64,000 nucleotides of DNA, from assembly GCF_032854445.1 (NCBI RefSeq), contig NC_088306.1:21545764-21609763 (forward strand), written 5' to 3'. The notes under the pieces are model-generated. The model searched no databases. It was not told the DNA's origin and was given only the letters and a program-made list of their open reading frames with translations. The DNA comes from Liolophura sinensis. Taxonomy: Eukaryota; Mollusca; Polyplacophora; Chitonida; Chitonidae. Of the stretch, positions 24,726 through 37,300 are shown one piece after another (position 1 is the first letter of the stretch; each line of letters opens with the position of its first letter). Made by a program: the position numbers and the translations under genes.

Positions 24726-25510
24726 AGCCTGTAGGCACAAGCAAACAGCAAGCACCTGGTTGTCTTGAAACTCAACTCTCAAAACTCACTAAGAACAGTC
24801 TAGGATGTAGATATAACTAGAAAAAAAAAAAACTGATGTCACCTCTGATCATAATGTAAAGATTTTTTTTCATAAAATGCAAATCAAAACTGTACTTCCT
24901 TAGACCTTTTATGTCTGTGAATGGAAGAAATTTGTATGGCAACGAAACTTTCAATGGTTAACCACTATACGTTCATTTAAATTACACATAAGTTTTTAAT
25001 AAGCCTAATTAATTTAGATGCTCAACAATATAGGAGTTCAAACATTTTCCACAACTTAAAGGGGGGGATAATGAATCGACACTGACTAAATGAGATACAT
25101 GTAGTGGAGATAAATGTAGGGTTTTCTGGTTTAAACCCAGCAGATTTGGTCACGCTTAAACAAATCTGCCATAGGTAAAATTTAGCTGAATCTTGGCATA
25201 TCCTCCACTTACCTATCTCTCGCACCAGCCACTCAGAAACGATTCTGTATCCCTTTAACTGGCTGTCAAATATTGCCATGGGTGGTATGTAGAGCAACTA
25301 ATATCTTTTCTTTTAGCCATGTCTACCATAGTCATTTTCCAAAATGTATGAAACATACATCACCAAACTCAAGATAGTTCCTGATAAGGCAGTAGACATT
25401 TAGAGTAATACTAACTGTTATCTTTTGTACACATGAAAAGCTAAGCATTTACCATAAATGGAGATTGGGTGGGGTTGTGGTATAGGTAGCCTGTCTAGAA
25501 CTGACAACCT

Positions 25511-25566
25511 TTGTTATATAAGTGAAATATCCTAGAGTACGGCTTAAAATACTTATCAAATAAATA
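25511..25566 (+). mobile_element. SINE family 1, tail fragment
   Basis: TATAAGTGAAATATCCTAGA followed by GTACGGCTTAAAATACTTAT and an AAAT end. Confidence 0.7.
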
Positions 25567-26039
25567 TAAGACAAATTTTATGCTGGTCAACTGCTTCATA
25601 AGTTGTTTATAATGCTTAATTCTGATCAATTTTTAATACTGAGCCTACGAATAGAACCAAAGGCACTGACAGTATTGTTTTCTTTTCCTGTTGTATATTT
25701 ATAATAATGTTGTGTTTTTCATGGTTTTCAAAATAACAATAATATTTCAATCATAACTCCATTCACATATCTACCACAGATATATCCTCAAATCTAATGC
25801 AATGTACATCACGAAAAACGGAATCAATGGGTTCACTACATTGCACTTCCTTTTCTCATTTATTTACTTTTTGAAAATAAAGATACCATGTTCAATAGGG
25901 CTTCTATCTACATTTCCACATATGATAAAATCTGCACTAAACAAGTGTTCAGTACACAAGAAAGTATAGGCACAAACAAAAAATAAACGTTCATCTCTAG
26001 GAATATAGGTTACAGGTACAAATGGTACATTTGAGTCAA

Positions 26040-26720
26040 ATGGCTAGGGGTCACAAATGGATGTTGGGGAAGAGCAGCTTAGAGCGAGTGTTCAGCAGCT
26101 CTCGATGCGTTGTAATAATACCTCGTTTACATCACAACAGACATCTTCCCATCCAGACAGCGAGTCTATTTTTAGAACAGCCACCAAATGACACATTATC
26201 CCGACGTGTTTTCATCACGATTTGAGCGAACAACATCAACACGCTGTGAAATAATCAAAGGCGACAAAATCTCTTGCGTTCTGATGCGTTTTTACGAAGA
26301 ACGTCTTGAAATAAATTTCGACAACTGGCAAAACTGGGTGACAGACTGGCTGTCTGTATCTTGGTCAGAAGCTTTTGTGTTGTCGACAATGAACGAACCA
26401 GATCTCACCGTCTTGTCTGCCCAACGCAAGGTGGTTCCATGTACATCTCGAGAATGATATCAATTCAGTCGCGTTTTGCCCCACGACCCTCTAAATACCT
26501 CTGCGGCTGCTTTATGGATAATGCTGTTGAATGTCAAAGCTTTTCAATATCAAAACATACCTACCTTTCATTTATTTGTTGGGAAGGAGATTCAAAGAGG
26601 AAGCTACTTTAAGTCTTTGCCTGACCTCCGCCTGACGAAATCTGCGGAGCTAGCCGGCGATTCCTAGCCGCCCTCGTTCGCGAGATTTGCATGGTGCCCG
26701 TTACTTCGCTCCACGTGTTT
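26040..26720 (-). promoter_or_regulatory. Candidate first (non-coding) exon and promoter of the SHIP-like gene
   Basis: CpG dinucleotides are frequent here and scarce in the surrounding introns, which suggests an unmethylated start region. On the minus strand a donor-like AAAG|GTAGGT at 26565 would end a 5' non-coding exon starting near 26.7 kb. Apparent open frames on the plus strand have no recognisable product. Inference from base composition only. Confidence 0.35.
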
Positions 26721-28273
26721 TTTTTTTTTTTTTTGCAGCACTTGCGCGTTGAGGCGTTTAATAGAATTCATAAGTGATGTTCTGTGAAAAACAGCGTTAT
26801 TTCTTTTGCACGGTACAAGTCATTTATATCGCGTAATCATGTTCATAACAATTTCAACATAGAAATGGCAACGCGTGAATAAAATTTGTCAATGTGTAAT
26901 AAACATAAGCGTGTTTTTCACTCAGGTGCCAGTCTTACATATTTAAGTCATATATCCTATATGTATATCATATTTAGTAGATTATCACTTTTCAAGGACG
27001 TAATGCATATAGACAGGCTTAAGTGGTTGATCACATTTTAACACAGATAATAGAACACTGAGCAAGCAAGGGCTAATAAAATCACTGGCTTCATCGATAC
27101 CTTGGCGTTAAGCTATAATCATTCATTCATTCATCGATATCAGTAAATCCCCCCCCCCCCCCCCCGCCCCCTTATTTTTTGGTTTATACCGGTCGGAATA
27201 AAAATATACATCTAATGCGTACACGCAAACGACACAAAGCAAAACATATATCTCACAAATATATGTCAGCCGAAAACTATCACCAGTTTCCTCCACGGCT
27301 GTCATTCATAGCCGACGATTGAAAGGTTTGTGTGTACCGGGCAAAACACCAACCTAATAAATAAGTTAAACAAAAAATTGGAATTAAAATTGAGATAAGA
27401 ATATCATGATTTTTTGTGTTTTGGTCGCTTTATTCAGTTTATGTTATTGTTTACAGATAGAAGAGGGCGTTAAACGTACTCGCGGATGAGGAAAAAAGGC
27501 TATAGGCCTAATATATGCGTCCGATAGAATTTGTCTTGATTAGTAGTTGACTAGTTTTACATGTATATCACCGCTAGGGGTGCAGGTGTATATTTTGCTT
27601 TATTTATTCAGTTTCTGCTTTTATTAGGCTGCTATCATATTATGTTTGCTGTACATGTAGTTAAATGACGAAATACCGTATGCAATAATTTACTTTGACA
27701 GTTTCTGTACACCATTTTGCACAAGATTGCTTGTCAGTTTTATAACAAAATTTACAACCCAAATACACTCGAGATGTATATGTATGTTTACTTTGCACCT
27801 CATCACCCGCTTCAACATGTACCATTCTATGTTCCCATTAAAATTGTTAAGCAGTCTCAGTGGACTGAACGATGTGATGCACACAAATCAGGCTCGTGGG
27901 CAGTATTACGTTTATGTAACCAAGTTTTGTAATCATTGCTTCGCGTCAGCTGTAAATAGAAACAAGTTGACTGCCACGAGGGTCGTGATGGGGGTGTCGA
28001 TTAATTTTTCTTCTCTACATAGATTATTAGTGTGTTGAACTTATAAAAACGAATAATTCAGTATAGTAATAATTTAATATTGGTTCATTAGATGAAAATG
28101 AGTAAAATTATGTTTGTTTTTAATTATAACCTTTCTTTGAAATTTTAGGTCAACCTGGGATTAAGGGTCAACTTATATTTCCTCACACCTTTCGAGCCTC
28201 ACAAAGCTCTGACATTCGCACTTTGGACCTCTGTGGAATTCTTCTGTGTTTGGAGGTCAGAAGTGTTACAATC
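26721..28273. other. Intergenic region between divergent SHIP-like gene and ACADS
   Basis: Holds a poly-T run (26719-26736), a run of about 16 C (27148-27163) and no recognised repeat. The last 300 bases before the ACADS start are the likely 5' leader and promoter. The two genes diverge here, so a shared bidirectional promoter region is possible. Confidence 0.4.
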
Positions 28274-28334
28274 ATGGCTGGCGTGAGAAGTTTTTGTCGA
28301 GTTCGTCGTCTGCTAAAATGCAATTTAGTTAATA
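28274..28334 (+). CDS. ACADS: ACADS exon 1, mitochondrial presequence
   Basis: Starts ATGGCTGGC and encodes [20 protein letters not shown]: four Arg, one Lys, no acidic residue, as in matrix-targeting peptides. Donor GTAAGT, phase 1. No upstream in-frame ATG extends it convincingly. Confidence 0.8.
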
Positions 28335-31300
28335 GTAAGTTTTTGTTTTACTCTAGATACTATGTTGCGTTATTTGTCTTTAACTTACCGTCCGTTTCCA
28401 AAAGGAAATAGCATAGTTTCCTCATAATATCCTTCAGTCAGTCATTCCCAGATGTAAACAACCGGCGAGTCCTGTCAGTTGTTTGGTTACACAACTAACT
28501 ACATGTCGAAAGTCCATAGCAGTTTAAGTTTACATTTGAAGGTATTTGAAATGTCTTTAAAACCACTGTTGTTATTGAAGCTTATGATTACCAGTCATCT
28601 TATACATTGTAAGTTCACTCTGCAATGTAAGGTAAAACTGATTTTGTGTACGGTAATAGTCCATCTAGATGCACTAAGTGTGTTGTTTTAAAATTCTGAC
28701 ATTCGTCGTAACACTGAGTCCATCCCTACCTCTGAAAAAAAGATGACGGGGATTTCTTCACATCTCATTCCCACTCATCGCAATCTAAATCACCTCCTCT
28801 GCTCCTTTCTGTGTAATTTTCAGGTGGAATCTCGAATACTATCCTATTGAATTATTATCCTCACAGATCAAACTAATTAAATCACTGCCTTGTTGTTACA
28901 TTGACTGCTGAACTTTGGCGATACCGAATGCCTCACCGTGAACATTGATTTCGAGGTGTCACATGACCTACTGAGTTTTGGCATTTAAATCCACCAGAAA
29001 ACTATTATACTGTAAATGCTTTTTTATTCACAGGCACAAACCTTTGCGGATTGGTAAGAAGACACATTCGCAGGAATCAACTTCCGCAGATCTTAACAGA
29101 ATTTTTGGATTTTTGGGCGACTGATAAAAATGAAATTCAATCTTCAATAAGAAACATCAAGTAATAAAACAACTCAAGCATTTAAGTAATAATGTTATCA
29201 TTTAAACTTGTTAGTACCTGTAAGATGTGGCAAAAATTCTATACAATACAGTAACTTGATCAGACAAAGGAAGTTAATCCTCCTAAGCTTTTAATCTTTA
29301 GGAGACTTTTAATCTTTATAAGACGAAACCCTTACCTGCTGTGTGAGCAAATATTTGTGTCTCTCACTCCGGGAGACTACGAAGGATTAAATATGATATA
29401 AATAAATCCACTGTTTAATTCTCATGCATCAGCAGTGTGAGTGAAACTTTGAGTGAACTGTGACAGATTTGAGTAAATTTCTCAGAAATCATCATTATGA
29501 AAAGGATGTTTGAAGTGCGGAAAGCCCTGAGCGATGTATCGCGCGAGTCGTAAAGGTGGACTGACTGGAAAGCAAGTACAGTAGATAAAAAAACAGCCTG
29601 TCTCATTGTATGCATATAGCGTATCATGTACACACGGCCAGTATAAAACTATCGATTTGTATGTCTAACCGCGGCAATAAATCAACAACAACAACGTCGA
29701 AATGTGTTTGCCACGAAATCCACGAATGTTAGTACCACGCAAACAAAAAGGTGTTTACAGTATATTCATTTGCCATCTGCAAGAACAACTTTAGTCTTCT
29801 TAATTTATTGTGGAAGGGCATAAAAAAGAACATGTATTTTGTGCAGCTAGGTTTGGGTGCCTTCAATGCGGGCCTCATTGAGGTCGGTTCCATCGAGTTA
29901 GAGTTTGGAAGTCTGCGTCACTCCATCTGGAAGGACTAGTACAGCACATATTTTTTTGCATTGCCATGCAAAATTTGACAGGAGCTCTCAGCAGCATGCA
30001 TGTGGCTCACCAGCTGAAAGTAACAACACACTAACGTGCCAAGCAGTACTAAGCCAAGTGATCTGTGACATTTAATGATAGGCCCAAACATCTGTGACTA
30101 TCAGCTCCTGAAAATTAGTTTTAGTAAATTTTATTTGTTATGGCTCATTAAAATGTTTCAATCAGACTTTGAATGTTGTGGTTTATGTCTGTAATCTCTC
30201 AGGGAATGGACATGACAGGTCAATTGTCAGCCTGGTGTCACTTCCAGAAACTCATCAGATGTTACAGAAAACATGCCGAGATTTTGCTGACAATGAACTT
30301 ATTCCGATCGCCGGTCAGCTGGACAAGAATCACACTTACCCCAAAGAGCAGGTAACTGTCTGGCATACAATTGTATTTATTTATTTATTTGTTTTCTTAA
30401 AAAAGCGTTCAAGAATTTTTCACATATATCATGGTTGTCAATTTCATGGGTCTTTTGTGAACAATGAAGAATGAAGATGAGGTAATCTTGAAATGCCCAT
30501 GTCCAAGGCTGGATTGAACTCACACTCTATGTGCCATAGATTGGGCGTTTTACATGTCTGACACATCCTTCTTTTTAAGAATCAGATTTATTTATTTATT
30601 TATTTGATTGGTGTTTTATGCCGTACTCAAGAATATTTCACTTATACGACGGCGGCCAGCATTATGGTGGGTGGAAAACGGGCAGAGCCCGGGGGAAACC
30701 CACGACCATCTGCAGATTGCTGACAGACCTTCCCACTTACGGCCGGAGAGGAAGCCAGCATGAGCTGGGCTTGAACTCAGAGCGACCACATTGGTGAGAG
30801 GCTCCTGGGTCATTACGCTGCGCTAGCATGCTAACCGACTGAGCCACGGAGACCCCCTTTAAGAATCAGAGCTCAGATATACCATTTTCTAAATTTCAGG
30901 TCAAGAAGCCGGGTGGGTATAAGGACTGGTTGGCCCGGTTTCAATATATTTTGACTGGGTAGGGTGTCATGTTTGTTGTCTTCAGCATAATACTTCATTT
31001 GCGGAAGGACTTTGGCAGCATGGTCTTGCCCTGTCACAAGGAGACACAGTATGTGTACACACACGTTATGACTCCTCATTGTCAATGTACAATGTTAAAT
31101 CCCAAGCATTCATTCTTTGATTCTAAAGGCCATTGAAAGAAGAGCAATATGCCGTTGTTGTTGCAGGTGAAGAAGCTTGGTGAGCTGGGGCTCATGTGTG
31201 TGGATGTCCCAGAGGCTGAGGGAGGGACGGGCCTGGACTACCTGGCCTATGCTATAGCCATGGAGGAAATCAGTCGGGGCTGTGCCTCTACCGGAGTTGT

Positions 31301-34300
31301 GATGAGTGTCAATAATGTGAGTTTAAGTACAGGACTTGTCATGAGTGTCAACAGTGAGTCAGTACTGAGTATGTTGGTTGCCATGAATGTCAGTAATGTG
31401 AGTCCAAACTAAGAGTAACGGTCATCTTGAGATTAAAAAATGTGAGTCAAAGCTAAGTATGGGGGTTGTTTTAAGTGTCAACATTGTGAGTCAAAACTGT
31501 ATTGCTGTATTCTGTGTTATGTGTTCATTAATTTATTCAGATAACTATGAAATATAACTACTTAGCATTTCTAAATTGCTTCATTTGCTTCTCTTACAGT
31601 CTCTTTACCTAGGTCCAATTTTGAATTATGCTACTAAAGAACAGAAAGCAAAATATTTAACCCCTTTCTTGGATGGAACAAAAGTTGGTTGTTTTGCACT
31701 CAGTGAACCAGGTATGCATACATGATATCTGCAATTGTTTTTCTTACATGTATATAGGATATATTATGTATTTATGTTTGGTCTGAGTAATGCCTGGCTC
31801 GCGTAGGCTGACAGGAGTAATCTCCCTAGTTCAATCCAGTGGTCCTTGCCTGCCAGGTCATGTGTTCTCCCTTATTACAATGGAGTGATTTTTCACCAGT
31901 GAGGTTGGATGCCTACATGACCTAAGTTAGCATGTTAGTGCAGTACAGTGGCCCATGAACCTCTCACCAGTGCAGTAGCTGTGAGTTCAAATGCATCTCA
32001 TGCTGGATTCCTTTTAAGACTCTAGACTGTACCCGGTTTCTTCCCATGATAATGTTGGTGCCCTATAAGGAAATATTGGTGTAAAACAGCAATCAAAACC
32101 GTATTAAATTTTTTCGAAACGAATCAGAAACGAGGCTATGTATTTGCATGGGAGTATTCTCCCTTGGAGTACTCCAGAAGCGCATGTGTTTGATTGGTAC
32201 ACCTACTCACTGGCTGTACAGTAGTCCTATGACAAGAGGGTTGTCGATTACCTATCCATGATCCAGCTACATGTAGGCTTTGGCCATTCTCTGTCCACGA
32301 AATATTTTTTTCAGTTCTGCATAAGACACACATCAAATAAATAAATAAAAAGTATACATTGTTGAATCTTTACAATTTGCCAATACAATAATACGTTAAA
32401 TGAACTAAAATTTTGCCCATAACAAAATTGCACATTTTGACGGATCCGGAGAGTTCCGTTGATCATAGAAAGGTAATTTGAGCTTTGTTTGGAAGGAAAG
32501 GGGATATCCTACTGGAAAGTGTAAGTTTAAGGATCAAAAGAAATACTTCATGACATTTATTTGCTTCTTTATGTACAATCGGACCAAGTAGCACAGTTGG
32601 TAGAGCGTCCGCTTCATGAGTGGTAGATCCAGGGTCAATCCTGGGTCAGGTCTCACCTAAGACCTTAAAAGAGGAAGCTGTAACTTCCTGGCTTGGCGTT
32701 CAGCATTATGGGGATAGTGCACTGACTGGTTGACGCATATCAGTATAATGACTCTGGTGGGACGACTTAATTGCCTGTGGTAAGTTGTCTCAGTGAAGGA
32801 GCATCAAGGAGGCACATTACAAACACTTTAAGGACTCCTTCGTCGTCATATGGCTGGAAAACTGTTAAGTATGACATTAAACCCCAAGAACACACTCAAT
32901 CACTTTGGATGAAAGTTTAGGTCATTTACTTACTGTGTGTAAGTATTTAAACAAAATGAAACATTGACTTAAACTGATTCTATCCGCCAGGTAACGGAAG
33001 TGATGCAGGAGCTGCCTCCACAACGGCCATGTTGGATGGCAAAAAATGGATCCTGAATGGGACAAAAAGCTGGATAACAAATGGTTACGAAGCAGAGGCA
33101 ACAGTTGTGAGTGCTCAGATGCCAATAGGCTATCTGAAAAACTACATAGTGTCGAAAATTAAACTTTTTACTTGTTTTGGAAATGCTTTTTAGCACATGT
33201 ACTTTTGGTCAGGGGTTTTGTATACATTTATGTATTATGAAATATGTTGTGATGGGAATACTGATAGCAGGCTTTCTTGTCAGAAGTTAATTTGAAAGCA
33301 TCAAAAAGTGGCATTATTGAGATACTGATGTGATAAGATATATTTCAAACTTTTTATTAAAGGTGGAATTTTAGATTATTCTGTGATGTTTATTTCTTAT
33401 TCCTTGATACATGTATGCGTCTGAGATAAAAATACTCACCCTTACTATATAAATGTACATGTAGTAATATTGAAAGCAGTCACCTTTATCACTCAGAGAA
33501 AGGACAGGACTGTTGTTGCACTTTTACTGGGGATGTAATGGTTGTCCATTGAATTTATAAAGAGAAAAACAAATTGATTCCAAATGAAATTTTGTTTGTA
33601 TAAACCATCATGTTTCTATTATTAAGCTTGTATAAGGATCAGATTGTTGAAAGAGGGATGCCAATCTGTTTTTTTACCTGTGTCTGACAGTTACAGTCTT
33701 TGCTATATCTGTTGCAGGTGTTTGCAACGACAGATAAGGCTAAGAAACACAAGGTAAGTTATTCATTTAACAGTCACATCTTAAATTTCAGGCATAGTCC
33801 TACGTTTATGGTCATTTTTGTACAGAGTAAATGCAACAAATAACAAACCAAGTTTAGTTCAAAAGATGCTTTGCTTTGCAAACATGCTAAAAGAGACATA
33901 CTGCCCAAAGAAATTTAAAACTTTTGAGTTGGATCAACTAAATACAAAACTGCATTGCATTTGACTCCTAACTAAAGGGGCCTCTGTGGCTCAGTTGGTT
34001 AGCGCGCTAGCGCAGCGTAATGACCCAGGAGCCTCTCACCAATGCGGTCGCTGTGAGTTCAAGTCCAGCTCATGCTGGCTTCCTCTCCGACCGTATGTGG
34101 GAAGGTCTGCCAGCAACCTGCGGATGGTCGTGGGTTTCCCCCGGGCTCTGCCCGGTTTCCACCCACCATAATGCTGACCGCCGTCGTATAAGTGAAATAT
34201 TCTTGAGTACGGCGTAAAACACCAATCAAATAAATAAATAAATAACTCCTAACTAACATGTAAACAGTATGATTGAAAGGAAATTATAAGTCTAGGTAAG

Positions 34301-37300
34301 CAAAGACGATCTTCCTTTCTGTTGATAATATATTATAAAGTATGTGTTATTCCCAATGATTTGTTTGGCAAAACTGGAATAGGTAGGCCTCATAATTACA
34401 ACTCAGGGCCATGTCTGACATATGAAGTCCGCTGAACATCTCCCATTGTGTGGACAGCAAGGGGAGGTAACCCTGTAAAAAAAAAAAAGCCAACCTTTGG
34501 CCATGTTTCTAAATGTAGCAAATGGAGGGTGAGGATGGTGAAAAGGAAACTTTGGATAAAAACTTGGATAGAAACTTTCCAATAAAGGTTAAACACATCG
34601 GTAGTCACCTGGAAATCTTAACTTTATGTAGATGACGTTTAAAAAAACCGCACAATTTTTTGCCATTGGCATGATGTCTCTTTAAGATTTACACATATGT
34701 GGTTTAGAGTACGCATAAATATTTAACTACAGCAACAGATCAAGTCATTTGTTAGTTATGTGGAAAAGAAATCTGGTTTGTGTCTGGCTCTCTCCAGTAT
34801 CCTTCCCCTATAAACCTGGCCGGAGCCTCTTTTTAAAGAGAAATACTCTTGAGAAGGATATTAAACCACAGTCAAACAAACAATAATTAACATTCATAGC
34901 TGTTACAGAATTTTACCAGCTATACTTTTGTTTTTGGTTTGTAGGGTATTAGCGCATTTCTTGTACCCAAACCCACAGATGGTCTGTCATTAGGAAAGAA
35001 GGAGGACAAACTGGGTATCAGAGCATCATCAACATGTAATCTGATATTTGAGGACTGTCAAATTCCACAGGAAAACATCTTAGGGGAACCAGGAATGGGT
35101 TTCAAAATTGCCATGGTAAGAAAAAGATAAACTTTAAAATGGTAAATAGCACTGATATTTGTAGTCCTTATGGAGACTGTTAATAGGGTACAGCACGGTA
35201 AAAAGCTAAGTTTATAAATATACAGTGTGTGATATCTTTGCAGTAGGGTTTTGATTGAGTAGACCAACAACAGTTTGGTTCACAAAGGAAATAAATTTTG
35301 CATAAGTTTATTTAAATAAATGCTGTCATGTATGGGAAGGGTAGAGTTCAGCTATGTTTTGTGAATGTATTTAATGAGGTGGAGTGGGTACCAAACTCTA
35401 ACCAGTGACCTCTTCTGCCTGAACTATTAAGTCAGTACTCTTCAAAATTGTGGAAAAATTCAGGCAGTAATATAATTAAATGAATAGACCCAAGAATATT
35501 CCTGGAAAGGGATTTAGACATGTTCTGATGGATGTGTAATTTACAAAATATCTCTTTTTTAATTTTTGTTTTAGCAAACATTAGACGCTGGTCGCATAGG
35601 TATAGCTAGCCAGGCATTGGGGATAGCCCAGGTAAGTGGGAAGCCAGTGTTTGATTTCAGAGTTGTCTCATACAATAAATGTTACAAATGCAACAGAGGC
35701 CTTCGTTGGCTTCAACTATTATAAAGTGGTTGCTTGCTGCCAGGATCAGGCCCATGTTTGCCAATGGGATTGCTTGTTTGAATGGAGCTCTCGCTGCTTG
35801 GGCTAGGGCTCTTAGCCAGGAGGTTCGTCAGGTACCTGGTGGGCGGTGATTTATTGCCATTTTGGCTTCCTCCCATAAACCCAACACTGGCCAATGTATG
35901 TGAAAAGTCATGACAAAAACATTACTGATCATTCGGTAGAGTGGTGGGGCTTGAAACTGTAAGTTATGAATCCGAGCCTCACACGAGCCAATTTTTTCCA
36001 CTGGTCTAGAGAGAGTTATTTTGGTGTCGGCAGTTCAATATAATGTTGTATATTGATGCATAACTGATCAGTGGCATTAATTATATTTTCCAGGCTTCCA
36101 TTGACAGTGCTGTTGAATATGCTGCCAAGAGAAATGCATTTGGAGCACCAATAACAAAACTACAAGCTATACAGGTAAAATAGTGTGGTTATTGTCATGG
36201 GTGGAAAGGTTTGTCAGAAACCTGTGGATGATCGTGGGTTTTTCCCTCGGGCTCTGTCTAGTTTCCACTCGCCATAATGCTGGCCACCGTCGTAAGTGAA
36301 ATATTCTCGAGGACGGGGGAGAACATAGATCTAAATAAATAATTTAAATTAAATAACGTGTTTATTTTGGAAAGGCATTACAGTTAACAGTTGAGTCAAG
36401 TTGATAATGTCTACTGGTTTGGAATTCACGAGTTATACTTTTTTTTAGGTCATTTGATCTCATTTTGCTCAGCCTCAGTTATTTCAAGAAGATTGTTTGG
36501 AATCATAAAGGAAGTTACAGGAAGCTTTACAATTGCAGCGAACAATTGAAAAGTGAAAATAAACATTTTGTTTGTGTCCAGATGAAGCTGGCTGACATGG
36601 AAGTCAAAGTTCACAGTGCACGGCTGCTGACCTGGCAGGCTGCTGTTCTCAAGGACAAGGGACTCAGTTTTACAAAGGTTTGTAAATTGTAAAGGTGAAG
36701 AATTCTTGTTTATGGAATAAAGCAACAATCAAATAAATGAATAAATTCATGAAAGTTTACCACTGCACTGTTACTTGATTCAGGAAGTTCCTGTATGCAT
36801 CTACATCTATATACATGTACATATACATGCAAATCTGAATTCTGTAAGCTTATGTCATCTCAACCACTTTCACTTTTGCTTTACCTCCTACCAGGAAGCT
36901 GCCATGGCCAAGTTAGCTGCCTCAGAAGCTGCCACGTTCTGTGCTCATCAGGTATGTTTGTTCTCTGGGAACTGTTAATAGAAAATAATTAACCATCTGC
37001 GTTTATGCTCACATTCACAAAACATTCACTACGGTGTCATTATGGAGAGTGAAAAAAAAAAGGCCATTGATGAAGCTTGCCTGGCCATGTGTGCAGGCAG
37101 TCTAAAACCATTTGTCACTATGATGTGCATATCTGTACATCAGGTTGGTGGGTTACATGTGCCACCATGAGTACATCAGGCTGGTGGGTTACATGTGCCA
37201 CCGTGAGTACATCAGGTTGGTGGGTTACATGAGCCACCATGAGCACATCAGGTTGGTGGGTTACATGTGCCACCATGAGTATATCAGGTCGGTTGGTTAC

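Noticed and set aside
26022-26667. Overlapping plus-strand open frames of 63-89 codons
   Set aside because: No homology, no splice context; the open frames fit the CpG-containing promoter or leader of the minus-strand gene.
33976-34066. tRNA gene
   Set aside because: A and B boxes belong to the SINE head; the cloverleaf is not complete and the sequence continues into the SINE body and tail.
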